Assembly: GCA_019828595.1 (NCBI GenBank)
Contig: JAHQRK010000082.1
Location: forward strand, 1-34,062
Direction: 5' to 3'
Source of the DNA: Aphanomyces cochlioides
Taxonomy: Eukaryota > Oomycota > Saprolegniomycetes > Saprolegniales > Verrucalvaceae
DNA length: 34,062 nucleotides
Shown: positions 1 to 9,255 of the stretch, piece after piece
Layout: every line of letters begins with the position of its first letter
How positions within the stretch are numbered: position 1 is the first letter of the stretch
Translations under genes and position numbers: made by a program
The notes under the pieces: generated by a model
Databases searched by the model: none
What the model saw: the letters and a program-made list of their open reading frames with translations, nothing else
Told to the model about the DNA's origin: nothing

Positions 1-888
1 ACAAACTGATAGTCCTTATATATCAACAATTCTATACTATGCATCAGATATCAGAATATACCTCCGACATTTCAATGAAAGTGTCATTTATTTATTTGAC
101 ACACATATCCATTGAAGACATGTCTATTTCTCAAAAATATATAGGCGAGTGGTCTACAATGCGTAAGCCAACAAGTAGACATCACTATTCACATAATCGA
201 TTAAGATGTCTCGCGAAACAATCAATCGATGACCAATTTTCATGCAAGCATGCACCCATTGCGCATGGAGGATAGAAGTTTCTATAACGTTACCTCCGTC
301 TTGGCTCGCTACCACTCTATGGCTGAAGACATGCTTCAAATGGCCAGTCTTCGTCGCCGTCGCTACCGAGAACGCCGTCAAGAGCGCCTCGACGCCGATC
401 GCTTGGCCTTGAATGGCATGTTCGGTCAAAGTCAGAGCCAAGGGTTCTGATATATCCATTAGAACTCTAAATCAAAAGCAGCGACAGATACGAAAACAAT
501 GGTATCGAGAAATGGCGCAACTATGCAGGAGTAATAACAGTTTAAGTGGAGAGCTCAAGTATATTTGACGCAGCTATTACCATGAGTAAAACGGCATGAT
601 TAGCTCAGAGCAGCACATGTACACTAGAAATCATCGCATTCTGGAGGTCGTTGTGCTCAATCAAGGTTCCAACGTAATATCCAGATGTCGTGGACATCAA
701 TCAAACGTGTTCGAAACCCGAAAATAACAGGTCGAAACATGAATAGAACACGTTTAACATGTTTTTGACGTGTTTGAAACAATAAAACGTTTTTGTTTTC
801 ATGTTTTAAACAGTTAAACGTGTTTTTAAACCGTTTTGAACATGTCCGTAATAGAACTCAAAACCAAAAACGTTGTGTCTGAGAGATA
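1..888 (+). repeat. Repeat copy 1, with 158-bp internal deletion
   Basis: Copy 1 joins TCTCAAAAAT (to 138) directly to ATATAGGCGAG (from 139), losing the equivalent of 2072-2229 of copy 3. The rest of the unit is unchanged. Minus ORF 154-459 and plus ORF 229-450 are intact. The deletion creates a chimeric 78-codon frame (39-275) that joins two short frames. Confidence 0.97.
39..275 (+). other. Chimeric 78-codon frame made by the copy 1 deletion
   Basis: The frame starts at ATGCATCAG in the AT-rich segment, crosses the deletion junction at 138/139 and ends at the TAG at 275, overlapping the 73-codon ORF in another frame. It exists only in this copy. The removed 158 bp is not a multiple of three, and the two joined frames are separate short frames in all other copies, so this looks accidental. 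Confidence 0.1.
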
Positions 889-1082
889 ACAAACTGATAG
901 TCCTTATATATCAACAATTCTATACTATGCATCAGATATCAGAATATACCTCCGACATTTCAATGAAAGTGTCATTTATTTATTTGACACACATATCCAT
1001 TGAAGACATGTCTATTTCTCAAAATGGGGAATATACATATGACAATTGGAAATTGCGAAACAAGGCATCTATGACTGAATAA
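873..1082 (+). other. Open frame extended by the 4-A tract (69 codons)
   Basis: With four A the frame from ATG 927 runs on through the segment that is out of frame in 5-A copies, ending at TAA 1082. The same frame is open in the three other 4-A copies (18654-18863, 20745-20954, 27021-27230); a different indel in copy 23 opens a related 67-codon frame (22835-23038). The product is unrecognised and has no clear motif. As 28 of 33 copies lack an extended frame of this kind, it is probably not a gene. Confidence 0.1.
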
Positions 1083-1933
1083 GTGTATTATCACAAGCAC
1101 ATGTCATCTTCTGAGAAACACATCGAATATGAAGAATGGACTCCATCTATTCACGCATGCATGAAACCACTGGTTAAGCATCGATATAGGCGAGTGGTCT
1201 ACAATGCGTAAGCCAACAAGTAGACATCACTATTCACATAATCGATTAAGATGTCTCGCGAAACAATCAATCGATGACCAATTTTCATGCAAGCATGCAC
1301 CCATTGCGCATGGAGGATAGAAGTTTCTATAACGTTACCTCCGTCTTGGCTCGCTACCACTCTATGGCTGAAGACATGCTTCAAATGGCCAGTCTTCGTC
1401 GCCGTCGCTACCGAGAACGCCGTCAAGAGCGCCTCGACGCCGATCGCTTGGCCTTGAATGGCATGTTCGGTCAAAGTCAGAGCCAAGGGTTCTGATATAT
1501 CCATTAGAACTCTAAATCAAAAGCAGCGACAGATACGAAAACAATGGTATCGAGAAATGGCGCAACTATGCAGGAGTAATAACAGTTTAAGTGGAGAGCT
1601 CAAGTATATTTGACGCAGCTATTACCATGAGTAAAACGGCATGATTAGCTCAGAGCAGCACATGTACACTAGAAATCATCGCATTCTGGAGGTCGTTGTG
1701 CTCAATCAAGGTTCCAACGTAATATCCAGATGTCGTGGACATCAATCAAACGTGTTCGAAACCCGAAAATAACAGGTCGAAACATGAATAGAACACGTTT
1801 AACATGTTTTTGACGTGTTTGAAACAATAAAACGTTTTTGTTTTCATGTTTTAAACAGTTAAACGTGTTTTTAAACCGTTTTGAACATGTCCGTAATAGA
1901 ACTCAAAACCAAAAACGTTGTGTCTGAGAGATA
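889..1933 (+). repeat. Repeat copy 2 (1,045 bp, 4-A variant)
   Basis: Minus ORF 1199-1504 and plus ORF 1274-1495 are unchanged. The tract before TGGGG has four A instead of five, which opens a 69-codon frame at 873-1082 (TTG start; 51 codons from ATG at 927). Confidence 0.97.
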
Positions 1934-2013
1934 ACAAACTGATAGTCCTTATATATCAACAATTCTATACTATGCATCAGATATCAGAATATACCTCCGA
2001 CATTTCAATGAAA

Positions 2014-2035
2014 GTGTCATTTATTTATTTGACAC
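2014..2035. repeat. 6-bp inverted repeat around a TTTATTTATT loop
   Basis: GTGTCA (2014-2019) and TGACAC (2030-2035) are perfect inverted arms around a 10-base AT-only spacer. As RNA it would be a weak hairpin. As DNA it could be a dyad protein-binding site. On the minus strand the spacer reads AATAAATAAA. Confidence 0.5.
2020..2029 (-). promoter_or_regulatory. Possible polyadenylation signals (AATAAATAAA) for the minus ORF
   Basis: Read on the minus strand, these bases give two overlapping AATAAA hexamers 216 bp downstream of the minus ORF stop (58 bp in the deleted copy 1). The hexamer is the standard eukaryotic poly(A) signal, but chance occurrence in AT-rich DNA is common. Confidence 0.2.
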
Positions 2036-2244
2036 ACATATCCATTGAAGACATGTCTATTTCTCAAAAATGGGGAATATACATATGACAATTGGAAATT
2101 GCGAAACAAGGCATCTATGACTGAATAAGTGTATTATCACAAGCACATGTCATCTTCTGAGAAACACATCGAATATGAAGAATGGACTCCATCTATTCAC
2201 GCATGCATGAAACCACTGGTTAAGCATCGATATAGGCGAGTGGT

Positions 2245-2550
2245 CTACAATGCGTAAGCCAACAAGTAGACATCACTATTCACATAATCGATTAAGATGT
2301 CTCGCGAAACAATCAATCGATGACCAATTTTCATGCAAGCATGCACCCATTGCGCATGGAGGATAGAAGTTTCTATAACGTTACCTCCGTCTTGGCTCGC
2401 TACCACTCTATGGCTGAAGACATGCTTCAAATGGCCAGTCTTCGTCGCCGTCGCTACCGAGAACGCCGTCAAGAGCGCCTCGACGCCGATCGCTTGGCCT
2501 TGAATGGCATGTTCGGTCAAAGTCAGAGCCAAGGGTTCTGATATATCCAT
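2245..2550 (-). CDS. Hypothetical 101-aa protein, minus strand of the unit (reference copy)
   Basis: I do not recognise this protein. The longest open frame of the unit reads from an ATG at 2550 to TAG at 2245 and is intact and identical in every copy. The composition is ordinary for a soluble protein: Ala, Val, Leu and Ile are common, with seven His, one Cys (residue 72) and one Trp (residue 68). A mildly hydrophobic stretch at residues 15-36 is broken by Gln and Glu and does not look like a membrane segment; there is no signal peptide. The ATG has G at +4 but no purine at -3. An AATATA-like box lies about 100 bp upstream and an AATAAATAAA run 216 bp downstream, which together could bound a small transcription unit. 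The ORF covers the plus-strand 73-codon ORF completely, so at least one of the two is probably a shadow. Purine/pyrimidine codon pattern does not favour either strand. Confidence 0.3.
   Translation of the reverse strand: MDISEPLALTLTEHAIQGQAIGVEALLTAFSVATATKTGHLKHVFSHRVVASQDGGNVIETSILHAQWVHACMKIGHRLIVSRDILIDYVNSDVYLLAYAL
2297..2323 (+). other. 8-codon upstream ORF overlapping the 73-codon ORF start
   Basis: ATG at 2297 opens the peptide MSRETINR. Its TGA shares bases with the ATG of the 73-codon ORF (ATGA at 2320-2323). The upstream ATG has A at -3, a better context than the downstream one. If the plus strand is translated, this would act as an upstream ORF (eukaryote) or a coupled leader (bacterium). 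There is no convincing ribosome binding site ahead of it. Its presence in every copy follows from array homogeneity and is not evidence of selection. Confidence 0.15.
2320..2541 (+). CDS. Hypothetical 73-aa Arg-rich protein, plus strand of the unit (reference copy)
   Basis: I do not recognise this protein. Residues 41-59 form a strongly basic stretch with nine Arg in 19 residues (core RRRRYRERRQER), with interspersed Glu and Asp and spaced Leu that suggest a charged amphipathic helix. The C-terminal tail (about 66-73) is Gln/Ser rich. The protein has no Lys, Cys, Trp or Ile. Arg is almost always written CGT or CGC and about two thirds of codons from residue 13 on end in a pyrimidine, which looks like coding bias. 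Later ATGs, for example residue 13 (ATGGAGGAT, G at +4), are alternative starts, since the first ATG has a poor context and overlaps a short upstream ORF. It could be the last exon of a spliced gene or a shadow of the minus-strand ORF. A nucleic-acid-binding role would be a guess from charge only. Confidence 0.33.
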   Translation: MTNFHASMHPLRMEDRSFYNVTSVLARYHSMAEDMLQMASLRRRRYRERRQERLDADRLALNGMFGQSQSQGF

Positions 2551-2650
2551 TAGAACTCTAAATCAAAAGCAGCGACAGATACGAAAACAATGGTATCGAG
2601 AAATGGCGCAACTATGCAGGAGTAATAACAGTTTAAGTGGAGAGCTCAAG

Positions 2651-2657
2651 TATATTT
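2651..2657 (-). promoter_or_regulatory. Possible TATA-like box for the minus ORF
   Basis: The minus strand reads AAATATA, 101 bp upstream of the minus ORF ATG. A start site about 30 bp downstream would leave a 5' leader of about 70 bases. The motif is short and low in information. Confidence 0.15.
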
Positions 2658-2774
2658 GACGCAGCTATTACCATGAGTAAAACGGCATGATTAGCTCAGA
2701 GCAGCACATGTACACTAGAAATCATCGCATTCTGGAGGTCGTTGTGCTCAATCAAGGTTCCAACGTAATATCCA

Positions 2775-2789
2775 GATGTCGTGGACATC
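2775..2789. repeat. Perfect 6-bp hairpin GATGTC-GTG-GACATC
   Basis: Six-base perfect inverted arms are separated by three bases, immediately before the GTTT/AAAC cluster begins at 2794. It is too short to be a terminator, and no T-run follows. Its position at the edge of the cluster makes a protein-binding or nicking site conceivable but unproven. Confidence 0.4.
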
Positions 2790-2793
2790 AATC

Positions 2794-2936
2794 AAACGTG
2801 TTCGAAACCCGAAAATAACAGGTCGAAACATGAATAGAACACGTTTAACATGTTTTTGACGTGTTTGAAACAATAAAACGTTTTTGTTTTCATGTTTTAA
2901 ACAGTTAAACGTGTTTTTAAACCGTTTTGAACATGT
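2794..2936. repeat. Cluster of degenerate palindromic GTTT/AAAC motifs
   Basis: About 140 bp are built from variations on one theme: CGTGTTCGAAAC, GGTCGAAAC, ACGTTTAACATGTTT, CGTGTTTGAAAC, ACGTTTTTGTTTT, CATGTTTTAAAC, GTTAAACGTGTTTTTAAAC and CGTTTTGAACATGT. Most contain GTTT or GTTC next to AAAC, often as a near palindrome, and are preceded by CG or CA. The density is far above the rest of the unit. Iterated short palindromes of this type can be binding sites (iteron-like origin, centromere or transcription factor sites) or an internal minisatellite. The sequence alone does not decide between them. Confidence 0.7.
2872..2877 (+). promoter_or_regulatory. Possible polyadenylation signal (AATAAA) for the plus ORF
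   Basis: An exact AATAAA lies 330 bp downstream of the plus ORF stop, inside the GTTT/AAAC motif cluster. The distance is acceptable for a eukaryotic 3' UTR, but the surrounding DNA is AT-rich enough to give this by chance. Confidence 0.15.
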
Positions 2937-2979
2937 CCGTAATAGAACTCAAAACCAAAAACGTTGTGTCTGAGAGATA

Positions 2980-4025
2980 ACAAACTGATAGTCCTTATAT
3001 ATCAACAATTCTATACTATGCATCAGATATCAGAATATACCTCCGACATTTCAATGAAAGTGTCATTTATTTATTTGACACACATATCCATTGAAGACAT
3101 GTCTATTTCTCAAAAATGGGGAATATACATATGACAATTGGAAATTGCGAAACAAGGCATCTATGACTGAATAAGTGTATTATCACAAGCACATGTCATC
3201 TTCTGAGAAACACATCGAATATGAAGAATGGACTCCATCTATTCACGCATGCATGAAACCACTGGTTAAGCATCGATATAGGCGAGTGGTCTACAATGCG
3301 TAAGCCAACAAGTAGACATCACTATTCACATAATCGATTAAGATGTCTCGCGAAACAATCAATCGATGACCAATTTTCATGCAAGCATGCACCCATTGCG
3401 CATGGAGGATAGAAGTTTCTATAACGTTACCTCCGTCTTGGCTCGCTACCACTCTATGGCTGAAGACATGCTTCAAATGGCCAGTCTTCGTCGCCGTCGC
3501 TACCGAGAACGCCGTCAAGAGCGCCTCGACGCCGATCGCTTGGCCTTGAATGGCATGTTCGGTCAAAGTCAGAGCCAAGGGTTCTGATATATCCATTAGA
3601 ACTCTAAATCAAAAGCAGCGACAGATACGAAAACAATGGTATCGAGAAATGGCGCAACTATGCAGGAGTAATAACAGTTTAAGTGGAGAGCTCAAGTATA
3701 TTTGACGCAGCTATTACCATGAGTAAAACGGCATGATTAGCTCAGAGCAGCACATGTACACTAGAAATCATCGCATTCTGGAGGTCGTTGTGCTCAATCA
3801 AGGTTCCAACGTAATATCCAGATGTCGTGGACATCAATCAAACGTGTTCGAAACCCGAAAATAACAGGTCGAAACATGAATAGAACACGTTTAACATGTT
3901 TTTGACGTGTTTGAAACAATAAAACGTTTTTGTTTTCATGTTTTAAACAGTTAAACGTGTTTTTAAACCGTTTTGAACATGTCCGTAATAGAACTCAAAA
4001 CCAAAAACGTTGTGTCTGAGAGATA
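2980..4025 (+). repeat. Repeat copy 4 (1,046 bp)
   Basis: Standard unit. Minus ORF 3291-3596, plus ORF 3366-3587. Confidence 0.97.
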
Positions 4026-5071
4026 ACAAACTGATAGTCCTTATATATCAACAATTCTATACTATGCATCAGATATCAGAATATACCTCCGACATTTCAA
4101 TGAAAGTGTCATTTATTTATTTGACACACATATCCATTGAAGACATGTCTATTTCTCAAAAATGGGGAATATACATATGACAATTGGAAATTGCGAAACA
4201 AGGCATCTATGACTGAATAAGTGTATTATCACAAGCACATGTCATCTTCTGAGAAACACATCGAATATGAAGAATGGACTCCATCTATTCACGCATGCAT
4301 GAAACCACTGGTTAAGCATCGATATAGGCGAGTGGTCTACAATGCGTAAGCCAACAAGTAGACATCACTATTCACATAATCGATTAAGATGTCTCGCGAA
4401 ACAATCAATCGATGACCAATTTTCATGCAAGCATGCACCCATTGCGCATGGAGGATAGAAGTTTCTATAACGTTACCTCCGTCTTGGCTCGCTACCACTC
4501 TATGGCTGAAGACATGCTTCAAATGGCCAGTCTTCGTCGCCGTCGCTACCGAGAACGCCGTCAAGAGCGCCTCGACGCCGATCGCTTGGCCTTGAATGGC
4601 ATGTTCGGTCAAAGTCAGAGCCAAGGGTTCTGATATATCCATTAGAACTCTAAATCAAAAGCAGCGACAGATACGAAAACAATGGTATCGAGAAATGGCG
4701 CAACTATGCAGGAGTAATAACAGTTTAAGTGGAGAGCTCAAGTATATTTGACGCAGCTATTACCATGAGTAAAACGGCATGATTAGCTCAGAGCAGCACA
4801 TGTACACTAGAAATCATCGCATTCTGGAGGTCGTTGTGCTCAATCAAGGTTCCAACGTAATATCCAGATGTCGTGGACATCAATCAAACGTGTTCGAAAC
4901 CCGAAAATAACAGGTCGAAACATGAATAGAACACGTTTAACATGTTTTTGACGTGTTTGAAACAATAAAACGTTTTTGTTTTCATGTTTTAAACAGTTAA
5001 ACGTGTTTTTAAACCGTTTTGAACATGTCCGTAATAGAACTCAAAACCAAAAACGTTGTGTCTGAGAGATA
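4026..5071 (+). repeat. Repeat copy 5 (1,046 bp)
   Basis: Standard unit. Minus ORF 4337-4642, plus ORF 4412-4633. Confidence 0.97.
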
Positions 5072-6117
5072 ACAAACTGATAGTCCTTATATATCAACAA
5101 TTCTATACTATGCATCAGATATCAGAATATACCTCCGACATTTCAATGAAAGTGTCATTTATTTATTTGACACACATATCCATTGAAGACATGTCTATTT
5201 CTCAAAAATGGGGAATATACATATGACAATTGGAAATTGCGAAACAAGGCATCTATGACTGAATAAGTGTATTATCACAAGCACATGTCATCTTCTGAGA
5301 AACACATCGAATATGAAGAATGGACTCCATCTATTCACGCATGCATGAAACCACTGGTTAAGCATCGATATAGGCGAGTGGTCTACAATGCGTAAGCCAA
5401 CAAGTAGACATCACTATTCACATAATCGATTAAGATGTCTCGCGAAACAATCAATCGATGACCAATTTTCATGCAAGCATGCACCCATTGCGCATGGAGG
5501 ATAGAAGTTTCTATAACGTTACCTCCGTCTTGGCTCGCTACCACTCTATGGCTGAAGACATGCTTCAAATGGCCAGTCTTCGTCGCCGTCGCTACCGAGA
5601 ACGCCGTCAAGAGCGCCTCGACGCCGATCGCTTGGCCTTGAATGGCATGTTCGGTCAAAGTCAGAGCCAAGGGTTCTGATATATCCATTAGAACTCTAAA
5701 TCAAAAGCAGCGACAGATACGAAAACAATGGTATCGAGAAATGGCGCAACTATGCAGGAGTAATAACAGTTTAAGTGGAGAGCTCAAGTATATTTGACGC
5801 AGCTATTACCATGAGTAAAACGGCATGATTAGCTCAGAGCAGCACATGTACACTAGAAATCATCGCATTCTGGAGGTCGTTGTGCTCAATCAAGGTTCCA
5901 ACGTAATATCCAGATGTCGTGGACATCAATCAAACGTGTTCGAAACCCGAAAATAACAGGTCGAAACATGAATAGAACACGTTTAACATGTTTTTGACGT
6001 GTTTGAAACAATAAAACGTTTTTGTTTTCATGTTTTAAACAGTTAAACGTGTTTTTAAACCGTTTTGAACATGTCCGTAATAGAACTCAAAACCAAAAAC
6101 GTTGTGTCTGAGAGATA
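5072..6117 (+). repeat. Repeat copy 6 (1,046 bp)
   Basis: Standard unit. Minus ORF 5383-5688, plus ORF 5458-5679. Confidence 0.97.
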
Positions 6118-7163
6118 ACAAACTGATAGTCCTTATATATCAACAATTCTATACTATGCATCAGATATCAGAATATACCTCCGACATTTCAATGAAAGTG
6201 TCATTTATTTATTTGACACACATATCCATTGAAGACATGTCTATTTCTCAAAAATGGGGAATATACATATGACAATTGGAAATTGCGAAACAAGGCATCT
6301 ATGACTGAATAAGTGTATTATCACAAGCACATGTCATCTTCTGAGAAACACATCGAATATGAAGAATGGACTCCATCTATTCACGCATGCATGAAACCAC
6401 TGGTTAAGCATCGATATAGGCGAGTGGTCTACAATGCGTAAGCCAACAAGTAGACATCACTATTCACATAATCGATTAAGATGTCTCGCGAAACAATCAA
6501 TCGATGACCAATTTTCATGCAAGCATGCACCCATTGCGCATGGAGGATAGAAGTTTCTATAACGTTACCTCCGTCTTGGCTCGCTACCACTCTATGGCTG
6601 AAGACATGCTTCAAATGGCCAGTCTTCGTCGCCGTCGCTACCGAGAACGCCGTCAAGAGCGCCTCGACGCCGATCGCTTGGCCTTGAATGGCATGTTCGG
6701 TCAAAGTCAGAGCCAAGGGTTCTGATATATCCATTAGAACTCTAAATCAAAAGCAGCGACAGATACGAAAACAATGGTATCGAGAAATGGCGCAACTATG
6801 CAGGAGTAATAACAGTTTAAGTGGAGAGCTCAAGTATATTTGACGCAGCTATTACCATGAGTAAAACGGCATGATTAGCTCAGAGCAGCACATGTACACT
6901 AGAAATCATCGCATTCTGGAGGTCGTTGTGCTCAATCAAGGTTCCAACGTAATATCCAGATGTCGTGGACATCAATCAAACGTGTTCGAAACCCGAAAAT
7001 AACAGGTCGAAACATGAATAGAACACGTTTAACATGTTTTTGACGTGTTTGAAACAATAAAACGTTTTTGTTTTCATGTTTTAAACAGTTAAACGTGTTT
7101 TTAAACCGTTTTGAACATGTCCGTAATAGAACTCAAAACCAAAAACGTTGTGTCTGAGAGATA
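6118..7163 (+). repeat. Repeat copy 7 (1,046 bp)
   Basis: Standard unit. Minus ORF 6429-6734, plus ORF 6504-6725. Confidence 0.97.
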
Positions 7164-8209
7164 ACAAACTGATAGTCCTTATATATCAACAATTCTATAC
7201 TATGCATCAGATATCAGAATATACCTCCGACATTTCAATGAAAGTGTCATTTATTTATTTGACACACATATCCATTGAAGACATGTCTATTTCTCAAAAA
7301 TGGGGAATATACATATGACAATTGGAAATTGCGAAACAAGGCATCTATGACTGAATAAGTGTATTATCACAAGCACATGTCATCTTCTGAGAAACACATC
7401 GAATATGAAGAATGGACTCCATCTATTCACGCATGCATGAAACCACTGGTTAAGCATCGATATAGGCGAGTGGTCTACAATGCGTAAGCCAACAAGTAGA
7501 CATCACTATTCACATAATCGATTAAGATGTCTCGCGAAACAATCAATCGATGACCAATTTTCATGCAAGCATGCACCCATTGCGCATGGAGGATAGAAGT
7601 TTCTATAACGTTACCTCCGTCTTGGCTCGCTACCACTCTATGGCTGAAGACATGCTTCAAATGGCCAGTCTTCGTCGCCGTCGCTACCGAGAACGCCGTC
7701 AAGAGCGCCTCGACGCCGATCGCTTGGCCTTGAATGGCATGTTCGGTCAAAGTCAGAGCCAAGGGTTCTGATATATCCATTAGAACTCTAAATCAAAAGC
7801 AGCGACAGATACGAAAACAATGGTATCGAGAAATGGCGCAACTATGCAGGAGTAATAACAGTTTAAGTGGAGAGCTCAAGTATATTTGACGCAGCTATTA
7901 CCATGAGTAAAACGGCATGATTAGCTCAGAGCAGCACATGTACACTAGAAATCATCGCATTCTGGAGGTCGTTGTGCTCAATCAAGGTTCCAACGTAATA
8001 TCCAGATGTCGTGGACATCAATCAAACGTGTTCGAAACCCGAAAATAACAGGTCGAAACATGAATAGAACACGTTTAACATGTTTTTGACGTGTTTGAAA
8101 CAATAAAACGTTTTTGTTTTCATGTTTTAAACAGTTAAACGTGTTTTTAAACCGTTTTGAACATGTCCGTAATAGAACTCAAAACCAAAAACGTTGTGTC
8201 TGAGAGATA
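7164..8209 (+). repeat. Repeat copy 8 (1,046 bp)
   Basis: Standard unit. Minus ORF 7475-7780, plus ORF 7550-7771. Confidence 0.97.
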
Positions 8210-9255
8210 ACAAACTGATAGTCCTTATATATCAACAATTCTATACTATGCATCAGATATCAGAATATACCTCCGACATTTCAATGAAAGTGTCATTTAT
8301 TTATTTGACACACATATCCATTGAAGACATGTCTATTTCTCAAAAATGGGGAATATACATATGACAATTGGAAATTGCGAAACAAGGCATCTATGACTGA
8401 ATAAGTGTATTATCACAAGCACATGTCATCTTCTGAGAAACACATCGAATATGAAGAATGGACTCCATCTATTCACGCATGCATGAAACCACTGGTTAAG
8501 CATCGATATAGGCGAGTGGTCTACAATGCGTAAGCCAACAAGTAGACATCACTATTCACATAATCGATTAAGATGTCTCGCGAAACAATCAATCGATGAC
8601 CAATTTTCATGCAAGCATGCACCCATTGCGCATGGAGGATAGAAGTTTCTATAACGTTACCTCCGTCTTGGCTCGCTACCACTCTATGGCTGAAGACATG
8701 CTTCAAATGGCCAGTCTTCGTCGCCGTCGCTACCGAGAACGCCGTCAAGAGCGCCTCGACGCCGATCGCTTGGCCTTGAATGGCATGTTCGGTCAAAGTC
8801 AGAGCCAAGGGTTCTGATATATCCATTAGAACTCTAAATCAAAAGCAGCGACAGATACGAAAACAATGGTATCGAGAAATGGCGCAACTATGCAGGAGTA
8901 ATAACAGTTTAAGTGGAGAGCTCAAGTATATTTGACGCAGCTATTACCATGAGTAAAACGGCATGATTAGCTCAGAGCAGCACATGTACACTAGAAATCA
9001 TCGCATTCTGGAGGTCGTTGTGCTCAATCAAGGTTCCAACGTAATATCCAGATGTCGTGGACATCAATCAAACGTGTTCGAAACCCGAAAATAACAGGTC
9101 GAAACATGAATAGAACACGTTTAACATGTTTTTGACGTGTTTGAAACAATAAAACGTTTTTGTTTTCATGTTTTAAACAGTTAAACGTGTTTTTAAACCG
9201 TTTTGAACATGTCCGTAATAGAACTCAAAACCAAAAACGTTGTGTCTGAGAGATA
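8210..9255 (+). repeat. Repeat copy 9 (1,046 bp)
   Basis: Standard unit. Minus ORF 8521-8826, plus ORF 8596-8817. Confidence 0.97.

Larger units (their letters stand above)
1934..2244. other. AT-rich segment without a credible gene
   Basis: This part of each unit holds only short open frames. One begins with ATG at 1972 and ends after 38 codons at a TGA in the standard 5-A copies. It contains TATATAT near its start, the inverted repeat at 2014-2035, the variable A tract at 2066-2070, and the 158-bp interval (2072-2229) that copy 1 lacks. I see no RNA gene in it. Confidence 0.6.
2551..2790. other. Non-ORF stretch between the ORF block and the motif cluster
   Basis: I find no open frame of useful length. 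A GGAGG followed five bases later by GTG (copy 3, about 2734-2746) opens only about 24 codons. A tRNA-like TTAGCTCAG occurs at 2691-2699, but the segment does not fold as a tRNA. The short hairpin at 2775-2789 closes the stretch. Confidence 0.6.
1934..2979 (+). repeat. Reference repeat unit (copy 3)
   Basis: This is a standard 1,046-bp unit with the common 5-A tract. Its contents in order are: an AT-rich segment without a credible gene (1934-2244) with a small inverted repeat at 2014-2035; overlapping antisense ORFs (minus 2245-2550, plus 2320-2541); a stretch of about 240 bp without a long ORF (2551-2790) that ends in a short hairpin (2775-2789); a cluster of GTTT/AAAC palindromic motifs (2794-2936); and a 43-bp tail. 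The unit origin is arbitrary, because the array gives no natural boundary. No terminal inverted repeats or target-site duplications mark the unit as a transposon. Confidence 0.95.

Noticed and set aside
2250..2366. 38-codon plus-strand frame starting ATGCGTAAG
   Set aside because: It overlaps both larger ORFs in another frame, shows no coding signs, and ends in TAG inside the 73-codon ORF. A shadow frame.
2379..2401. CCTCCGTCTTGGCTCGCT has a faint likeness to the dinoflagellate spliced-leader
   Set aside because: It needs an internal gap and several mismatches, has no following GT donor, and lies within both ORFs. Not a spliced-leader repeat.
2697..2720. GCAGCACATGTACACTAGAAA resembles the start of U6 snRNA
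   Set aside because: The similarity stops after about 20 bases. The ACAGAGA box and the conserved central and 3' parts of U6 are absent.
2684..2764. tRNA-like segment: TTAGCTCAG (A-box like) and GGTTCCAAC (B-box like) about 65 bp apart
   Set aside because: GCTC and GAGC are separated by one base, so no D-loop can form. The B box lacks the required purine and TCC end, and no acceptor or anticodon stem pairs. Chance or a very decayed pol III promoter.
2775..2789. Rho-independent terminator
   Set aside because: The stem is only six pairs, half of them A-T, and no T-run follows.
2734..2818. GGAGG with a GTG five bases downstream, opening about 24 codons
   Set aside because: A single ribosome-binding-like motif in a sequence that gives no other bacterial signal. 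The peptide runs into the palindromic cluster and has no motif.
1934..2979. The unit as a DNA transposon or insertion sequence
   Set aside because: No transposase, no terminal inverted repeats at any choice of unit boundary that I could see, and no target-site duplication between copies.
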